Assembly: GCA_013396655.1 (NCBI GenBank)
Contig: WBMV01000073.1
Span: forward strand, 600,387-664,386
Source: Campylorhamphus procurvoides
Lineage: Eukaryota; Chordata; Aves; Passeriformes; Dendrocolaptidae
Direction: 5' to 3'
Length of the DNA stretch: 64,000 nt
The position numbers and the translations under genes are program-made. This document shows, piece after piece, positions 25,691 to 37,600 of this stretch. Every line of letters begins with the position of its first letter. The stretch's first letter is position 1. Below the pieces are notes generated by a model that saw only the letters and a list, made by a program, of their open reading frames with translations, was not told where the DNA came from and made no database searches.

Positions 25691-28600
25691 GGAGTTCTTA
25701 GAAACAAGTTGAATCATCTTAAAATTGATGGCTCTGGTTCTGAATGCTGAATGCGGGATGTTAGCACTTGGATCCTGACACAGCTCTTGTTATCCCAAGA
25801 AGAATCCATCCTACAAGGTGTTGGGCCTTTGGCACCAAAAGTGTAACCAAGTATAGCATTATTAGGTCCCCTTTGGATGGCATAGGCAGTCCCATATCAA
25901 GTGCTTTATTGCACTGAGGGATATGTCTTTCCAGAATCAGACCCTTAGTACCTTAATACATGAAATAGCTCATTTTTAAGTAATTCTGTTTAGCTGTACA
26001 GCAAAGGAATTAAAAGCAGTCTCTAGTTTGTGTTATTTATCCTCTAACTACTAGAGGACAGAATACCTCTCCTCTGTTTTAAAACACTGCAGAAATGAAT
26101 GATGTTCTAACAATAACAGCGGCAGCAATTCTGGGCATTTACCAGAGAGGAAGCAACCATTAGCCTTGAGAATGAAATTTCACTGCAGTCCACAAAATAA
26201 TGTGTTAGGAAATATTATGGTTGCCAACTTCTGCAGTTTTGTTGAAAGTCTTCTAAAATGTGAGGGTTGGGGTGTTTTGGGTTTGTTTTTGGGGTTTTTT
26301 TCCCCCACAAAGCCTGAGCTCTGGCATCATGTGAAAAGATGAAAATGTGAAATTCTCTGTTATAATTTTAGAAGACAAGTAAGTTACTCAGCATTGTGGT
26401 TGCAAAGAGAAATTGAAAACATGAACCCAAGGGCCAGAGAACAATTAGTAAGAGCCCAAAATGTGTTGCTTAAAATTCTTACACTTTGTAAAACGATTTC
26501 TGACTCAGGGTGTTCCTATGCTTGGGGTTAACCATATTCAGTACCCCAATAAATCCTCTCCACCCTTTTTGAAGACTTCTCACCTTGGTTTGTGCCAGAC
26601 GGTGGCACCACATCTTCACTGTCAGGGTGGGTGGTGAAGTTCAATATTGGCTCATTTCTTGTTTTTAAAAACAGAACCAGTTGTTTGTATTGATGCAGCT
26701 CTGTTCATCTTGATGATGAGGTCGACAGCAGTAAATGGCAATACTTCCTTAAGGGAAATGCACTTTTCATAGGAACTAAAATTTTGTGTCTAGCTCCTCA
26801 CCTTCTCCTCAGAGAGGATATGTGGCTGTAGGCTCTCCCACACTATAGGATAAGCTCCCTGGATCCCAGGCTCTGGCAGAAGACTACTTCCCATGTGCCC
26901 TAAGGAAAAGGTATGTGCTGGCTTCTCATGTCCCCAGGGATTCCCACGAGGACCATTAGCTCCTAAATCTGCCCAGGACACTGTCACCCAGCCCAGTGAT
27001 TTGGAGCATTTACATTTGGTGAATACGTGGAGTTTTCTGCACCGTTTCCGTTTAGTTCTCAAGTTTAGTCTTTAAGTTTATGGTACACAGGAATAAGTAC
27101 AGAGGAACAAGTTAAGCAAATCCCCTTCTAAACCTGCCTTGGTTTTGGACCAAAAAAATTTCACTGCTCTGAGAAATCCCCGGCATTGTATGGCTGATGA
27201 TGCCCCAGACTGATGAAATGGAGAAGCCAACTGCTAGGACTTGCTCCTACTCTCTTATCTTGCAGCCTGTACCCCACACAGGAGTATGAGCTCTGCACCC
27301 CAATCCATAATCTCACCAACAGGGCAGAAACCATTTTGTTACCTTGCTTTTCTAGATGGTTTTTAAGATCTGCAGGTATTTTGCTAGATCCTAACAATGA
27401 TGAAAATATTTAAAGTTCCTAATTGAAAAAATATCCTTTATCTTCCTCTCTGCATCCTTTTCCCACTGTGCCCTTCTCTGCTATTCTAAACATTGCATAC
27501 AATGTTTTCAGTAAATAAAAAGGATATTAGAGTAGACAAATAATGTTTACTCACCAGCTCAAGAAAGGTGTTTCTGGCACCAATTCACAACTTACTCACA
27601 ACTTACAAAAATTACTTATACTGAAAGGGACAAGGAGTGTCTTTCTGTGTGCGGGGTGCTGTACAAACAATGAGGTCCCGGTCCCTGCCTGGCTTGCTGT
27701 GGCATTGCCACAAACAATACTAATTCTTAAATACCTGCCTGACTTTAAGCACTTAAGTAAATAATTGTATTGATTGTTGTAGGACTATTCACATGCATAA
27801 AACTAAGCATATATTCAAATATGTTGTGAAATCAGGGTCGAGTGAATTTTGCAAGCAAGGCATTTTTAGATGATTAGTATGTATGAACTTACTTGTTAAG
27901 ACCAGCTTCAAAAGGAGCTAGTGTGGCAATCAGGCTTTGGGGCAGGGCAGGAGGAGAAAGGAAAAGATTTATTTTCAAGATGGATCTAAGAACTTTCTTG
28001 TACGTCTGAGACTCCTCACCAGAACCACAATTACAGGTGAGAAAGGAAGCCCTCCCCCCCCCAACCAGTGACTGCTCAGAGTTTAATGTGAGAGCAGTGT
28101 AAACTCAGAACTGCAGATAATCCATGGGGAAATCAGGGGGTTAGTGCCGAGAACTGATGGGGAATAACAACTGAAAGAGCTTTAGTTTTTCTAGGCTGGC
28201 GGGAGGTAGCTCATGCTAGGAAGCCTGCCAGCTCCAAACTGATGCTTGGAGCTTTGTCTCCTTTGGATTGTAGGAACACACTTTGCAGTCAAACTGATCT
28301 GAGAGATTTTGATAGTAAAAACAGCTGTCTTGTTGCAATGATGTTTTTGTTCCATTGTCAAAATTTTGAGTTAAATCCATGAGTGGGCTGCAGCTTGTTC
28401 AAACCCTGAACTCAACACCCTTTGTGCTCCTTTGGCTTTTCCACTGCGGTTCATGGGATATCTCCTTCCTGAGGAAAGGGCTAGGTGTAATAAAAGCCGT
28501 CGAGGCGAGGAGTTGCAGGTCTCCTCTGATGCCTCCCCATTGCTGGGGAGACAGAACTGGAGAGCTGATGTCTGTCCCAGACTGGTGAGAAGGGGGATAC

Positions 28601-29644
28601 GGAGGAAGAGCAGTGTGTGGAAATGAAACACTCCAATGCTGCTGTGGCCAGGCTGCATCCCCAGCGAGCAGGTATGCCAGTGGGAACGGGCAGCTGTGTG
28701 GTACCTGAGTACCGAGGCTGGCAGGGGCAAGGTGGAGCTGTGCATCGTGGGTGCATGTTGTGGGAGGCCCCATCCCCACCCCACCAGAGCCATCTGCTGC
28801 CCCTCTCCTGGATGTGTGCACGGGCAGATGATGTGCCTGATAAAGGCACCCGGCGCATGAGGCAGAAGTCCCCCTCAAGGCGCACATGCCGGAGACGGCC
28901 CCTGATTTTGTGCTGACAAGGGAGATGGGGCAGCACCCCTGTATGGCCACAAACCCACTCTGGCTCCCTCGAGGAGATCGGAATTACAAGCAGGGGGCTT
29001 CCACCCTCTGGGGAGCCAGGAGCCGTGTTTGTGAGTTCAAAGGAGTTCAGAGGGGTAGCTTGTGTGAGTGACACTTTCAGCAGTTCTGCAGAACCCATGG
29101 CTCTGTGGCACTGCGTGAAAAACAGGTACCAACAAGAGCCCTCCTTTTTAAGTAGACATTTGAGCTTTGTCACGAGTAGATCCCTAACACAAGGACTGTG
29201 GCGGGAGCGCCCGATTCCACGGACGCAGCGCCCACAAAGGTGGTAATTCCCACGGCCTTTACAGGTCCAGATCTTACAACCCGAACCTCTCCCAGGGGCT
29301 CGCAGCGCGGGGTGCGCCGACAGCACCGCGGCACAGACGGCACTGCGGGCTCGGGGACCGGGGACCGGGTACGCGGCGGGGACAGCGCGGCCCGACCCGC
29401 TGTCCCTGCGGCCCGGGGGGCACGGGCAGGGCCGGGACAGCGCCGTGGGGTGCGGGGGATGCTCCTCCTCCGCCCGCGCCCCGCGCAGCGCTGCGGAAAG
29501 CGCCCCACGGCCGCGGTAGGTGCGCCCCGACGGCGGCAGCGCCGCGGATCGCGGGGGGAAAGCCCGGCGGCCCCGGTGACAGCGAGGCGGGCGTGGGTGG
29601 TGAGGGGAAGCAACAGCTCAGGGAGAGCCGCGTAAAAACCGCAT

Positions 29645-29799
29645 NNNNNNNNNNNNNNNNNNNNNNNNNNNNNNNNNNNNNNNNNNNNNNNNNNNNNNNN
29701 NNNNNNNNNNNNNNNNNNNNNNNNNNNNNNNNNNNNNNNNNNNNNNNNNNNNNNNNNNNNNNNNNNNNNNNNNNNNNNNNNNNNNNNNNNNNNNNNNNN
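29645..29799. other. Assembly gap (155 N)
   Basis: A run of 155 N lies in the middle of the CpG island, between 'cgtaaaaaccgcat' and 'gggggtgtgggc'. Gaps in such GC-rich promoter DNA are typical of short-read bird assemblies, and the true length may differ. It may hide part of the core promoter or first exon. All translations that cross it are meaningless. Confidence 1.
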
Positions 29800-29874
29800 G
29801 GGGGGTGTGGGCGAGCCCGGGGCCGCAGCGCGGGGTGCGGAGCCACCGCCCCGCTCCGCTGCGCTCCCTTCCGC

Positions 29875-29969
29875 GGGCATGCGCGCCCCCCTCGCACATG
29901 CTCACTGCGCCCGCGGCGGGGGCGCGCTCACTCCGCAGCGCCGCCGCTCCGCTCCGCTCCGCACCGCCG
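29875..29969 (+). other. Probable first exon of a plus-strand gene, mostly or wholly 5' UTR
   Basis: The end is set by a near-consensus donor, CCG|GTGAGT, with GT at 29970-29971. The start is not defined: I place it near the NRF1-like site because TATA-less transcription commonly begins within tens of bases of such sites, but it could lie further up, even in the gap. Two ATGs (29880 and 29899) are open to the donor, but the peptides are Ala/Arg/Pro-rich and look like translated GC-rich leader, so an untranslated exon is more likely. The exon ends in a CCGCT pentanucleotide run (about 29943-29962). The gene cannot be named, because no following exon is recognisable in the 34 kb downstream. Confidence 0.5.
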
Positions 29970-29975
29970 GTGAGT

Positions 29976-30045
29976 GGGGACAGGGCAGGGGACACGGGAC
30001 ATGGACAGGGGGACACGGGCAGGGGGACAGGACCGGGACACGGGG
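29976..30045 (+). repeat. G-rich GGGACA minisatellite-like tract, G-quadruplex potential
   Basis: Directly after the donor, the intron consists of degenerate repeats of the form GGGGACA / GGGACAC. The G-runs are separated by 2-4 bases (for example GGGG-ACA-GGG-CA-GGGG-ACAC-GGG), which meets the usual four-run quadruplex pattern several times over. The G-rich strand is the presumed coding strand, so the nascent RNA would carry it too. Confidence 0.8.
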
Positions 30046-30278
30046 CTCCGCGCCCGCTGTTCCCATCCCCGCTGTGCCCGCGGCCGCTCCGAGGTGCGAA
30101 AGCGCCTCCGCGGGGTGCGTGTTGCGGGGTGCTCGGGGCGTGCGGAGCTGCGGGGAAGGATTAGCAGAGGGGCTTGCTGTTAATCGCCGCGCCGCTTGGT
30201 TTTTGCCTTAAAAGCAGCCTCGCTTATTAATTACTTTAAAAGCTGGAGCGTGCGCTTAAATAAAATGAGTGACTGCGC

Positions 30279-30286
30279 TTTCCCGC
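30279..30286 (+). promoter_or_regulatory. E2F-like site
   Basis: The sequence TTTCCCGC matches the E2F consensus TTTSSCGC exactly and sits just outside the 3' edge of the CpG island, about 310 bp into the presumed first intron. A single 8-bp match has limited weight. Confidence 0.3.
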
Positions 30287-30483
30287 GGCTGCTTTCGGTG
30301 AGGGGAACTTGTACGTGATTTATGCGGTTTAAGTAAACTTTTTTGAGTGTTAAATTGTGCTTGAGCCCAGTGAGTGGCCTCTGAAGGAAATTATTCATGA
30401 TATCCAGCTACTGTTGTGCAGACGTTTCAAATAATGGTGTATTCTGTCGTATAAAGTTGCGATTGCTAAACTACATATGGTGA

Positions 30484-30504
30484 ACCAATAAACAGTTTAT
30501 TGGT
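30484..30504. promoter_or_regulatory. Inverted CCAAT-box palindrome
   Basis: A perfect inverted repeat: ACCAATAAAC (30484-30493), one spacer base, GTTTATTGGT (30495-30504). Each arm contains a CCAAT core in opposite orientation, the site type bound by NF-Y, together with an AATAAA/TTTATT core. It lies about 0.5 kb downstream of the presumed first exon. Confidence 0.45.
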
Positions 30505-31365
30505 CTATATCAGATATTAGCAGAAATTTTGTTCAGTGCTGTATCGAATTCACGCATCCCTGAGCGCTGTTAAAGGCAGTGCCAGGAATGGTTTATTGTT
30601 TTGTCTCTCTCGTGGACTTCATTAATTTACTGGGAATTTCTTATCTCTGCAGTGCCATCCGTGGAAGGGTTCCCCCCCCCCTCCCCAATTTATCGAGAAA
30701 GCATGTCTAAATTTCTTTTCTGCTTCTTCCCATCTGTGTGTGTTAGGGCAATCACGTCCACAAGAGATGATATATTTGAACAAGTAGTTCTGTATCTAAA
30801 CTAATGCTTCTTGGATAGTTTGTTACCTTTAGTGTTGCATTGTTTTGTTACTTGTTGCTACATTCTGCATAAATTCTTTATCCTCATCCTTTTTTACATT
30901 ACTAAATTGGGTTTATTCCTAAACAAAGCTTTTTATTTCTACTTTGAAATTCAAGGCGTTGTGTGGCCTCAAATGTAACACATGCAAGTAGGAAAGATAC
31001 TCAGTACAAATGCCTTGAAAATAATCAGTGCTCGTAGCTTTGGAGACATTCCAGAAACTTTTTAAGCATGTTTTGAAAATTCTCTTGAAATGGCAGAGCA
31101 GCTGATAACTTGATTTAATTGTTCTAACTTAAAACTCCTATTTAAAAAAAATATCCCAAACCTAGATGTATGGTGTAAAACTGAATGGTGAAGTTGTTGA
31201 GTCAAATTGTCCGCGTAATTCTCGTGCCTCTTCTGCTCACCCACCAACAGGTCAGAACATTTGGCTAAATAACAAGCAGTGTACACTTTTGGGTTTAGGC
31301 TCATTGATTTGTTTTGCGTTGCTTTGTTTAGCCCGCTCCCCTCAGCTCATTTTCTTTTAAAATAC

Positions 31366-31690
31366 TACGTAGAGACTTGATTCCCATGACTCGCTAATCT
31401 TATCACCATTATTTGGTTGAAATGTTTGAAATGGGCTCCTGTTTCGAATATCTCGCAACCTCGGCAGTCTTAGATTTCATTAGAAAAGGTTCATTAGGGA
31501 GAAATAAAAATGTTGTTGATAATTCCCCCTCCAACAATAAGCCCCGTATTTGACTCCACGGTGTGTGCGGGTTCGCCTTGAATTATTAGAAAGAATTAAA
31601 CTCAGGTATTCATACGAAGAACTCGATCTCAGAATTTCGCTTGAAGAGTCTCCTGTGTCGCTGCGTTGTTGTGTGTAGCTGGTTGATACG
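31366..31690. promoter_or_regulatory. CpG-retaining intronic segment, candidate enhancer
   Basis: About fifteen CpGs are present in roughly 325 bp of otherwise AT-rich intron (for example TACGTA, TTCGAA, CTCGCA, TGCGGGTTCGCC, TACGAAGAACTCGAT, TTCGCT and GTCGCTGCG), while flanking kilobases have almost none. Methylated CpGs decay, so this retention suggests a segment kept unmethylated or conserved. It lies about 1.4 kb into the presumed first intron. No exon with a convincing frame is visible. Confidence 0.4.
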
Positions 31691-34600
31691 CTCTTTTTCT
31701 TTTTCCCCGCTGAAAATGTAATAATTTAAGTATTAAGATTAGTTGCATGTTTAACTTCAAGCCTGCAAGGCATCGCAGTGGCTGCATTTGCGTGTCAGTG
31801 TGTATATGTACACACTACTGACAAAGAAAACAATTAAAGATGTTAGTAATTTTCTCCTGTCTTCCCAACTGTTATTTATGATGTGTAGTAGGAAAACAGC
31901 TATTCTGAAATCAGCTATAATTCTCTTCAGTAAGATTTCTTTCTTCTGTGCCAAATTTTGCAGTAACCAGATGGTTTTAAGGTGTCTTCAGCCGGAGAAC
32001 AAGCATGAACGGTGCCGAAGACTAATTATTCCTTGCAGTAAATTCCTTCTGCAATAAATTCACAGGTTGTTAGACCTAATCTGTGGAAATGATTGTTAAG
32101 ATTACTTAGGCAGTGAAAAATGCTTTTATAAATTTGTGAAAACTAGCAGAAGTTCTTAGAATGCTAAGAAAATATTTTTTAGTTAATTTTTCCTTGCTGG
32201 GGTAACTTTTATTCAGGACAAATTATTAAATGAGTTTGCAAATTGAAATATTTTTCATAAGCCATGGAACAGTGCAGTTTTAATGTGATGATTTTAAATA
32301 TATCCTGTAAGTGTAGGGTTCATTTGGTAGATCAGGTACGGAAATCTCATTCTCCATTTCCAGCGTAGAGTTCGTTACCCTATACATGTGTATTTCTCCC
32401 AGCAATAGCAATATAAACTTGATTAGTGCATGGTGGAGTCTCCTGGACTAACAATCAGGTTCTTTTCATTAAATTTCACGTTGTACTGCACAGGACAGAA
32501 AAAGAATTATACCAGGAAGGAACAGAAAATATGTTTAGAGTTACAAACAATGGCACATACAAAAGTAAAGGCATTAGGACTTCAAATACATTTTCATTTT
32601 CAGTAGCTTAATTTAGTAAAAAGTACAAGATTTTTTTTTAATGTGTGTCTACTTCAAAAATACAAGTACTCAAACCTCTTGGCACTTTGGTATGAACAGG
32701 GAGAACTTGTCAAATCTTTCCCTTCCTTTTCTAGGCCAGAAGGACCATCTTTGTTGGGACTGTTCATTAAGAGATCTCATCAGAAAACAATTGTTCATGG
32801 CAGTCAAATTCTTAAAACAATACTTCATCTTTATTTGCAGATCTTAACTCAAGTAATGATGTTTAACAAACACCTTGTTTTAATCAGGTGAGGATAAGCC
32901 CCTTAATTAGGATGCAAATAATTGCTCTCCTTGGTTGGGTCATTTGGGGCCTGGAGGTGCTGCCGGAGCTTTGAAGCAGGAGAGAGGAGAAAGTGGGAAT
33001 AAGGAGTAAGTTTTTCTGCAGTTGTTGTGCAAAATATTTTTCTATCATGGCATTCAAAACCTGATCTAGTTCCCTTCTTCATCAAGCTGTTCAGTCGCTC
33101 TTGATTTACTGTTGCAAGAGGTGTGAGAGGAAAATTGGATCCAACACAGTGTTCACTGCAGAGCTGGTTCCAGCAAGTGTGTCACAGAGTGAATATTTAA
33201 TTAAAAATTGTCAAACCTCTTTTCACTCAGTCTTTCTACTTGGGCTTTAATTATGCATTTGAATTATTTCAAAGATGTGTAAAATGAGATGAGAAAGATT
33301 ACATGGGCATAATCCTTCCCATTTAAAATTATTTGTCTGCAGCTGCCTAAGTCCTGGCATTAGGAGTCACATATAAACATGTTTATTTAACAGCAGCGTT
33401 ATCTGTTAGATTGTACATGGTTCATTAACATGGAGAGAATACTTTTTGTTTAATAGTGTGTGGGAGCTGCCAGAGGTCAGGAGAGGTTGTTTGCCTGAAG
33501 TCGAGATGGCATCTTGGCTTTGCTCTCAGTCTGTTTGTCACCTCTGCTGTGTGCGAGGAAATACTTCATTAGTGCCGAGCTGAGGTATTTCCCCTCGTGT
33601 TTATGTACGGGGGCTCTGTGGAAAGCCAGAAGTCTGCTGCAGGCTTGTGGTAAGGTTTATGGGGAGTTCTAAGGAAGGTTTGTTGGAATTTGTGGAGGAT
33701 TGTTTTAGTTGGGGTTCGATTAGAAAAAGTGGCTTGGAAAGGATGGAGAGGAGAGGGGAGACTGGGACACTTGTGGCTCGAAATGGAGGTGTTTTCCAGA
33801 ACTGGGGAATTGGGTTGTCTGAAGCTTTGGGAAATGGGTGAGCATTTTGTGTGCCAGTGAATTTGTTGGTCAGCACAGGGCTCCGAGCAGCTGTACCTGG
33901 CGGTGATGCTGAGCTGAGCTCTGAGAGGTGGCAGTGCAGGATTGGGCCCTTCTTCCTCCACACTTTAAGCTTTTGGGGTGTCCCCTGCTCTTTGTCCTGT
34001 TCATTAGAAACATGCTTAGATATATGAAGCTTCATCAGGGACACTGGAAATATGGAGGCAACCATGGCCTCAAGATTGAATAGGTTACTTAAAATGGTTT
34101 AATGTGATTTATGTATACAAGCTATTAGCCATGCACTGCACGGGGTATCGGTAGAGGGATGTGCGCACACATCTCTGTACACAATTTTAATTTTTATTTC
34201 AGCTTCTTCAAAATGTTTCTGGCAAGTCAGTGAATTTCTCCAGCCTGATCTGGATGGTGGGGGCTCTTTGGTCTTTTTGTGCCTCGGAGGGAGAAGATAA
34301 TTTAAATTTCCACTAGGAAGAAGTGGAAAATTAACTTCTGTGATTTTTATCAAGCCGGAACCCCTGGTAGATAATAACCAAAAAGTGTTGAATAAAATGA
34401 GCTTTATTGTAGAGTTCAAAGCGCTGTGGAAAATGCAGTGTGACTGAAGCATACCGCAAATGTGCAGTTTTCTTAAAAGCACAACAGTAAAAATAGAAAG
34501 GCTTAAAAAAAAAACAAGCTGAACTTCTGTGTTGATTGTAAGTTGTATCTGAAGCAATCTGAAGTATTGTTTTTAAGAAGGCAGCAAAACAGCTATTTCT

Positions 34601-37600
34601 AAAAAAATAGTAGGCTCCCTCAGAAGGGGAGAGAGAGAACAAAAATAGGTGTTATCTTGGAGGAGGGAATGTCTGGTGTAGGGTTTTTTCCTTCGAATTA
34701 TTTTCAACAAGTACTTACTCTGTTCTGTGTTTTTAAGAAATTATGTGGACAGCAATTTTGTTTCTTTACCAAGGCAGTGAAAACACCAAGAATCCTTTTT
34801 ATAATTTGGAAAGAATGTCAGAAGAATGAAGTAGTTAAACCTAAGTGTATTAGATCATACGCCTTAAATGCATAAATAAGCATAGCTGCAATCACAGAAA
34901 CCAATGTTAAAACCACCAGGAAAACTCACCCACAAACCGTAATGACTTAAAGGGAATGACCTCAGCCATTGTGAAATTTGTGCCTCTTTGTTGACTGACA
35001 TTTATTTGGTAGAAGCAGGGTGCATGTTTCATTGGGGTGTGGGATTTGGTTGTTTGTAAGACTGCTGGGTTTTTTTTCTGTTGCTGCTGCCAGGTTTGAA
35101 TACAAAGAGTGAAAATAGGATTGAGGCCGGGAGAGCCTGGATATGATTTGGGTCTCAGCAGTTTGAAAAGCAGGTGAAGAGCTTGTTCTTGATGCACAGA
35201 GACTGCTAGAAATGTCCTGAAGTTTGCTGTTCAGATGTTAGAAACTTCCTTGATGATAGCCCACTTCTAACTTATTCCCAGCTGGTTTCTTCTTAAGGAA
35301 ATGAAGGTTTAAGGTATTTGGTTACAAACCTGAGATTTCTTCACGTCCGTGTCTTTGCATGAGTGCTGCATGAAATGCTGGTGTCATTCATCTCCCCTCT
35401 GCTTTTTGGAGAGGAAATTGATGCACGGTAGAACCTCGGCTTGCCTTTGCTGCAGCACCACTTAATAATTCAGGGAAATGGAAGTCTTGAATTATTTCAG
35501 CAATAATAGACTTCTTTGGGAATGTTTTTACATAAAGCAGCACTGCAGAGTGCATGCGTGGCCAGAGCCGTGTCTCTGCAAACAGGGTTTGTCTCTGCTG
35601 CCTGCTCCTGGCTCTGGGCTCCTACTTCTTTGGGTTGCAAAATTAAAGAAGTTCCAGATTTAATTGCCCCTTCTTCAACGTGCAGAAAGGTTTAAGAAAA
35701 TGGGTAAGTTCATGCTGTTTGGTTGAATGCCTAACTCGAGGCGCTCGGTGTTGTCGTGCAGAAATTCTCATTTGCCATCCCTGCTTTTGAGGAGGAAAAC
35801 AGCCCAGCTAAATCAACAAATAATCCTAAATAAAAAGAACGATTAAATACTAGTCAGCCTAGATAGTAATTGCTTAACTCAGAGGGAGCTGATGGCTCTT
35901 TCTGTGCTGGAAAGGGCAGACTTCAAGGAGAAACCCAACCAGAGCAGGAAAGCTGGGTACTTCCAAACAAAGGCAAGGGGACGTGGGGGAAATTTCATAA
36001 ACTCAGCAAATGCCTTAAAAACTGGAAATGCCTCTAGGATTACTCAGGCACCCACAAGAAACAGTGAGGGGAAAGTGGGGCAGGCATCTGAAATGTTTTT
36101 GTTTTTTAAATAGGTTGAGTAAGCAAAGCAATGTGGGGGCCCCAGTTATTTACAGCTCTGTCTGTGCACCACGCAGAGAGGCTCATCAGCTGTCCTAAAG
36201 ACAAGTTTGGCATCTCCTGCAGATCGTGGCTTTTGATGGCACATTTCATTCGGCTCTTTGCCCTGTAATTGTCCCACAGCTACATGGAAATAACTTTGAT
36301 CACTTTTGACTATAGATCTGGATCGCTAGTTTTGATTCCCCTCGGTGCTGCTCTTGCTGTGGTCAATTGCCATCCTTACAGTTTATTTGTAACTATCTGA
36401 CAATTCTTGGATTCTAAGTCAAAATGTATTTACAAAATACTTTACTTTCAGTAAATGTTGACAGTGTGTACTTTGGTTTTGTAAATGATTTAAATTTATC
36501 ATTTTTCCCCATTGCTGTGGCTGAAACAACACAAAATCTTGTCTAGAATTGAGCAATACTTTTTATTTGAAAAAGAGAGATTGTTTTTTCCACCCTATAA
36601 CAAACTAAAAGGCACCATTTTTATCTGAAACATGACACTTGAGTAAAACATGTGAATGTTCTCTCCATTGTATCCACGTTTTCCCTTTTTTTGTAGGTTG
36701 ATTTTATTTTTTTAATTTATAAAGCCATGGGTTTTGCTAGTTTACATTTGGTAAGTGCTATGTTGATACTACTCCTCTCTACTGAGATAGTTAGAAGTAA
36801 ATCAGACTTAATGCTCATAGTAAAATAGATAAATTTTCTCCTTTTTATGGATGCCAAATAATGTCACTCAAATAAGGGTTGGACTCTTATTGAGTGGAAA
36901 CAGTTTTCAATCTTCTGTACTTGTTGCACAAGTGCAGTTTTAGTTTTTTGTTAGTTTTCTTTGTCTTTTTTTATTATTATTTAAATAACAGCACAGTTAT
37001 GCCCTGCCGGTGCAAGTCCAACTGATTTCTTCAGTGTCTGAGCTTTGCAGAATAGAAGCAGGAATCGACATCTTTCTGTTCTATCCACACTCATGGGCCT
37101 GTTTGGAACTCGGCAGAAGTTTCCAGCAGCATTTGAAAAAGCTGACAAATCCAAATTGTGTAGGAAGGTCCCTGAGAGGGTCCATGCAGCCCCTGTGGTA
37201 CCAGTGGATGTGACACCGTGCACTGGAACCCCTTTGCAGTGATAGGGTTTAGTACTTGGCATCACATCTCTGACCCAGGACTCCTGAGTGTGTTGGTGGT
37301 GTTGATGTGCAGCAGCAAAATAAGGCAGGCACCAATTTTCTTTTTATTTATTGAAATGAATTATAAGATCACCATTCTGTTTAGCCTTAGTAGCCTGTTG
37401 TGTAAATGTCTGCTTTAGAGGAATCTTGTTTTTAATAAAATTTATTTATCTCTGAATAAGAGGCAGGCTTAGGTCTCTGACCTGAAGTACATCAGCATTC
37501 AGCAGTGCTGTAAATGTGTGTAACCCTGTGCAAGGCAATGTAAGATTATCTTCTCGATGACCACTTGGACAGACCTTTGTTGTCTCTCCACAAAATGACT

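Larger units (their letters stand above)
20561..29189. other. Non-coding sequence upstream of the CpG island
   Basis: No gene is supported with confidence. It holds a TA-rich run (21025-21045), a TTA trinucleotide run (24571-24585), homopolymer stretches (A-run about 25192-25205; C-run about 28054-28063) and two CNE-like tracts. The last kilobase (28.4-29.2 kb) becomes GC-richer as the island is approached, which opens long frames on both strands at the same place (up to 281 codons) with no recognisable domain. Minus-strand splice-like segments at 24629-24786, 24893-24941 and 27343-27390 are discussed as a finding. Confidence 0.55.
29190..30170. promoter_or_regulatory. CpG island promoter
   Basis: From about 29190 the base composition changes abruptly to very high GC with dense CpG, and it returns to AT-rich at about 30185. 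GC boxes are present ('ccaccgccccgct' near 29842-29854), and an NRF1-like site, GGGCATGCGCGC, lies at 29875-29886. No TATA box is apparent, as usual for CpG-island promoters with dispersed start sites. The island carries a strong plus-strand splice donor at 29969/29970, so it most likely drives a plus-strand transcript. A minus-strand donor-like GTAAGA near 29268-29273 leaves room for divergent antisense transcription. Part of the island is missing in a gap. Confidence 0.9.

Noticed and set aside
26584..26745. Possible minus-strand exon ending at a good donor (CCAAG|GTGAGA)
   Set aside because: All three frames contain a stop across the full segment from the best acceptor; a shorter version needs an acceptor with almost no pyrimidine tract.
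28481..29326. 281-codon open frame on the minus strand running out of the CpG island
   Set aside because: It begins at GTG rather than ATG, two other frames and the opposite strand are also open over the same GC-rich stretch, and the translation has no recognisable domain or ordered composition.
29170..30016. Several Ala/Arg/Pro-rich open frames across the island
   Set aside because: They cross the run of N, occur in many frames at once and have the composition of translated GC-rich promoter DNA.
33601..34065. 154- and 130-codon minus-strand open frames
   Set aside because: Two overlapping frames are open together, there are no convincing splice ends, and the translations are low-information Ser/Pro/Thr-rich.
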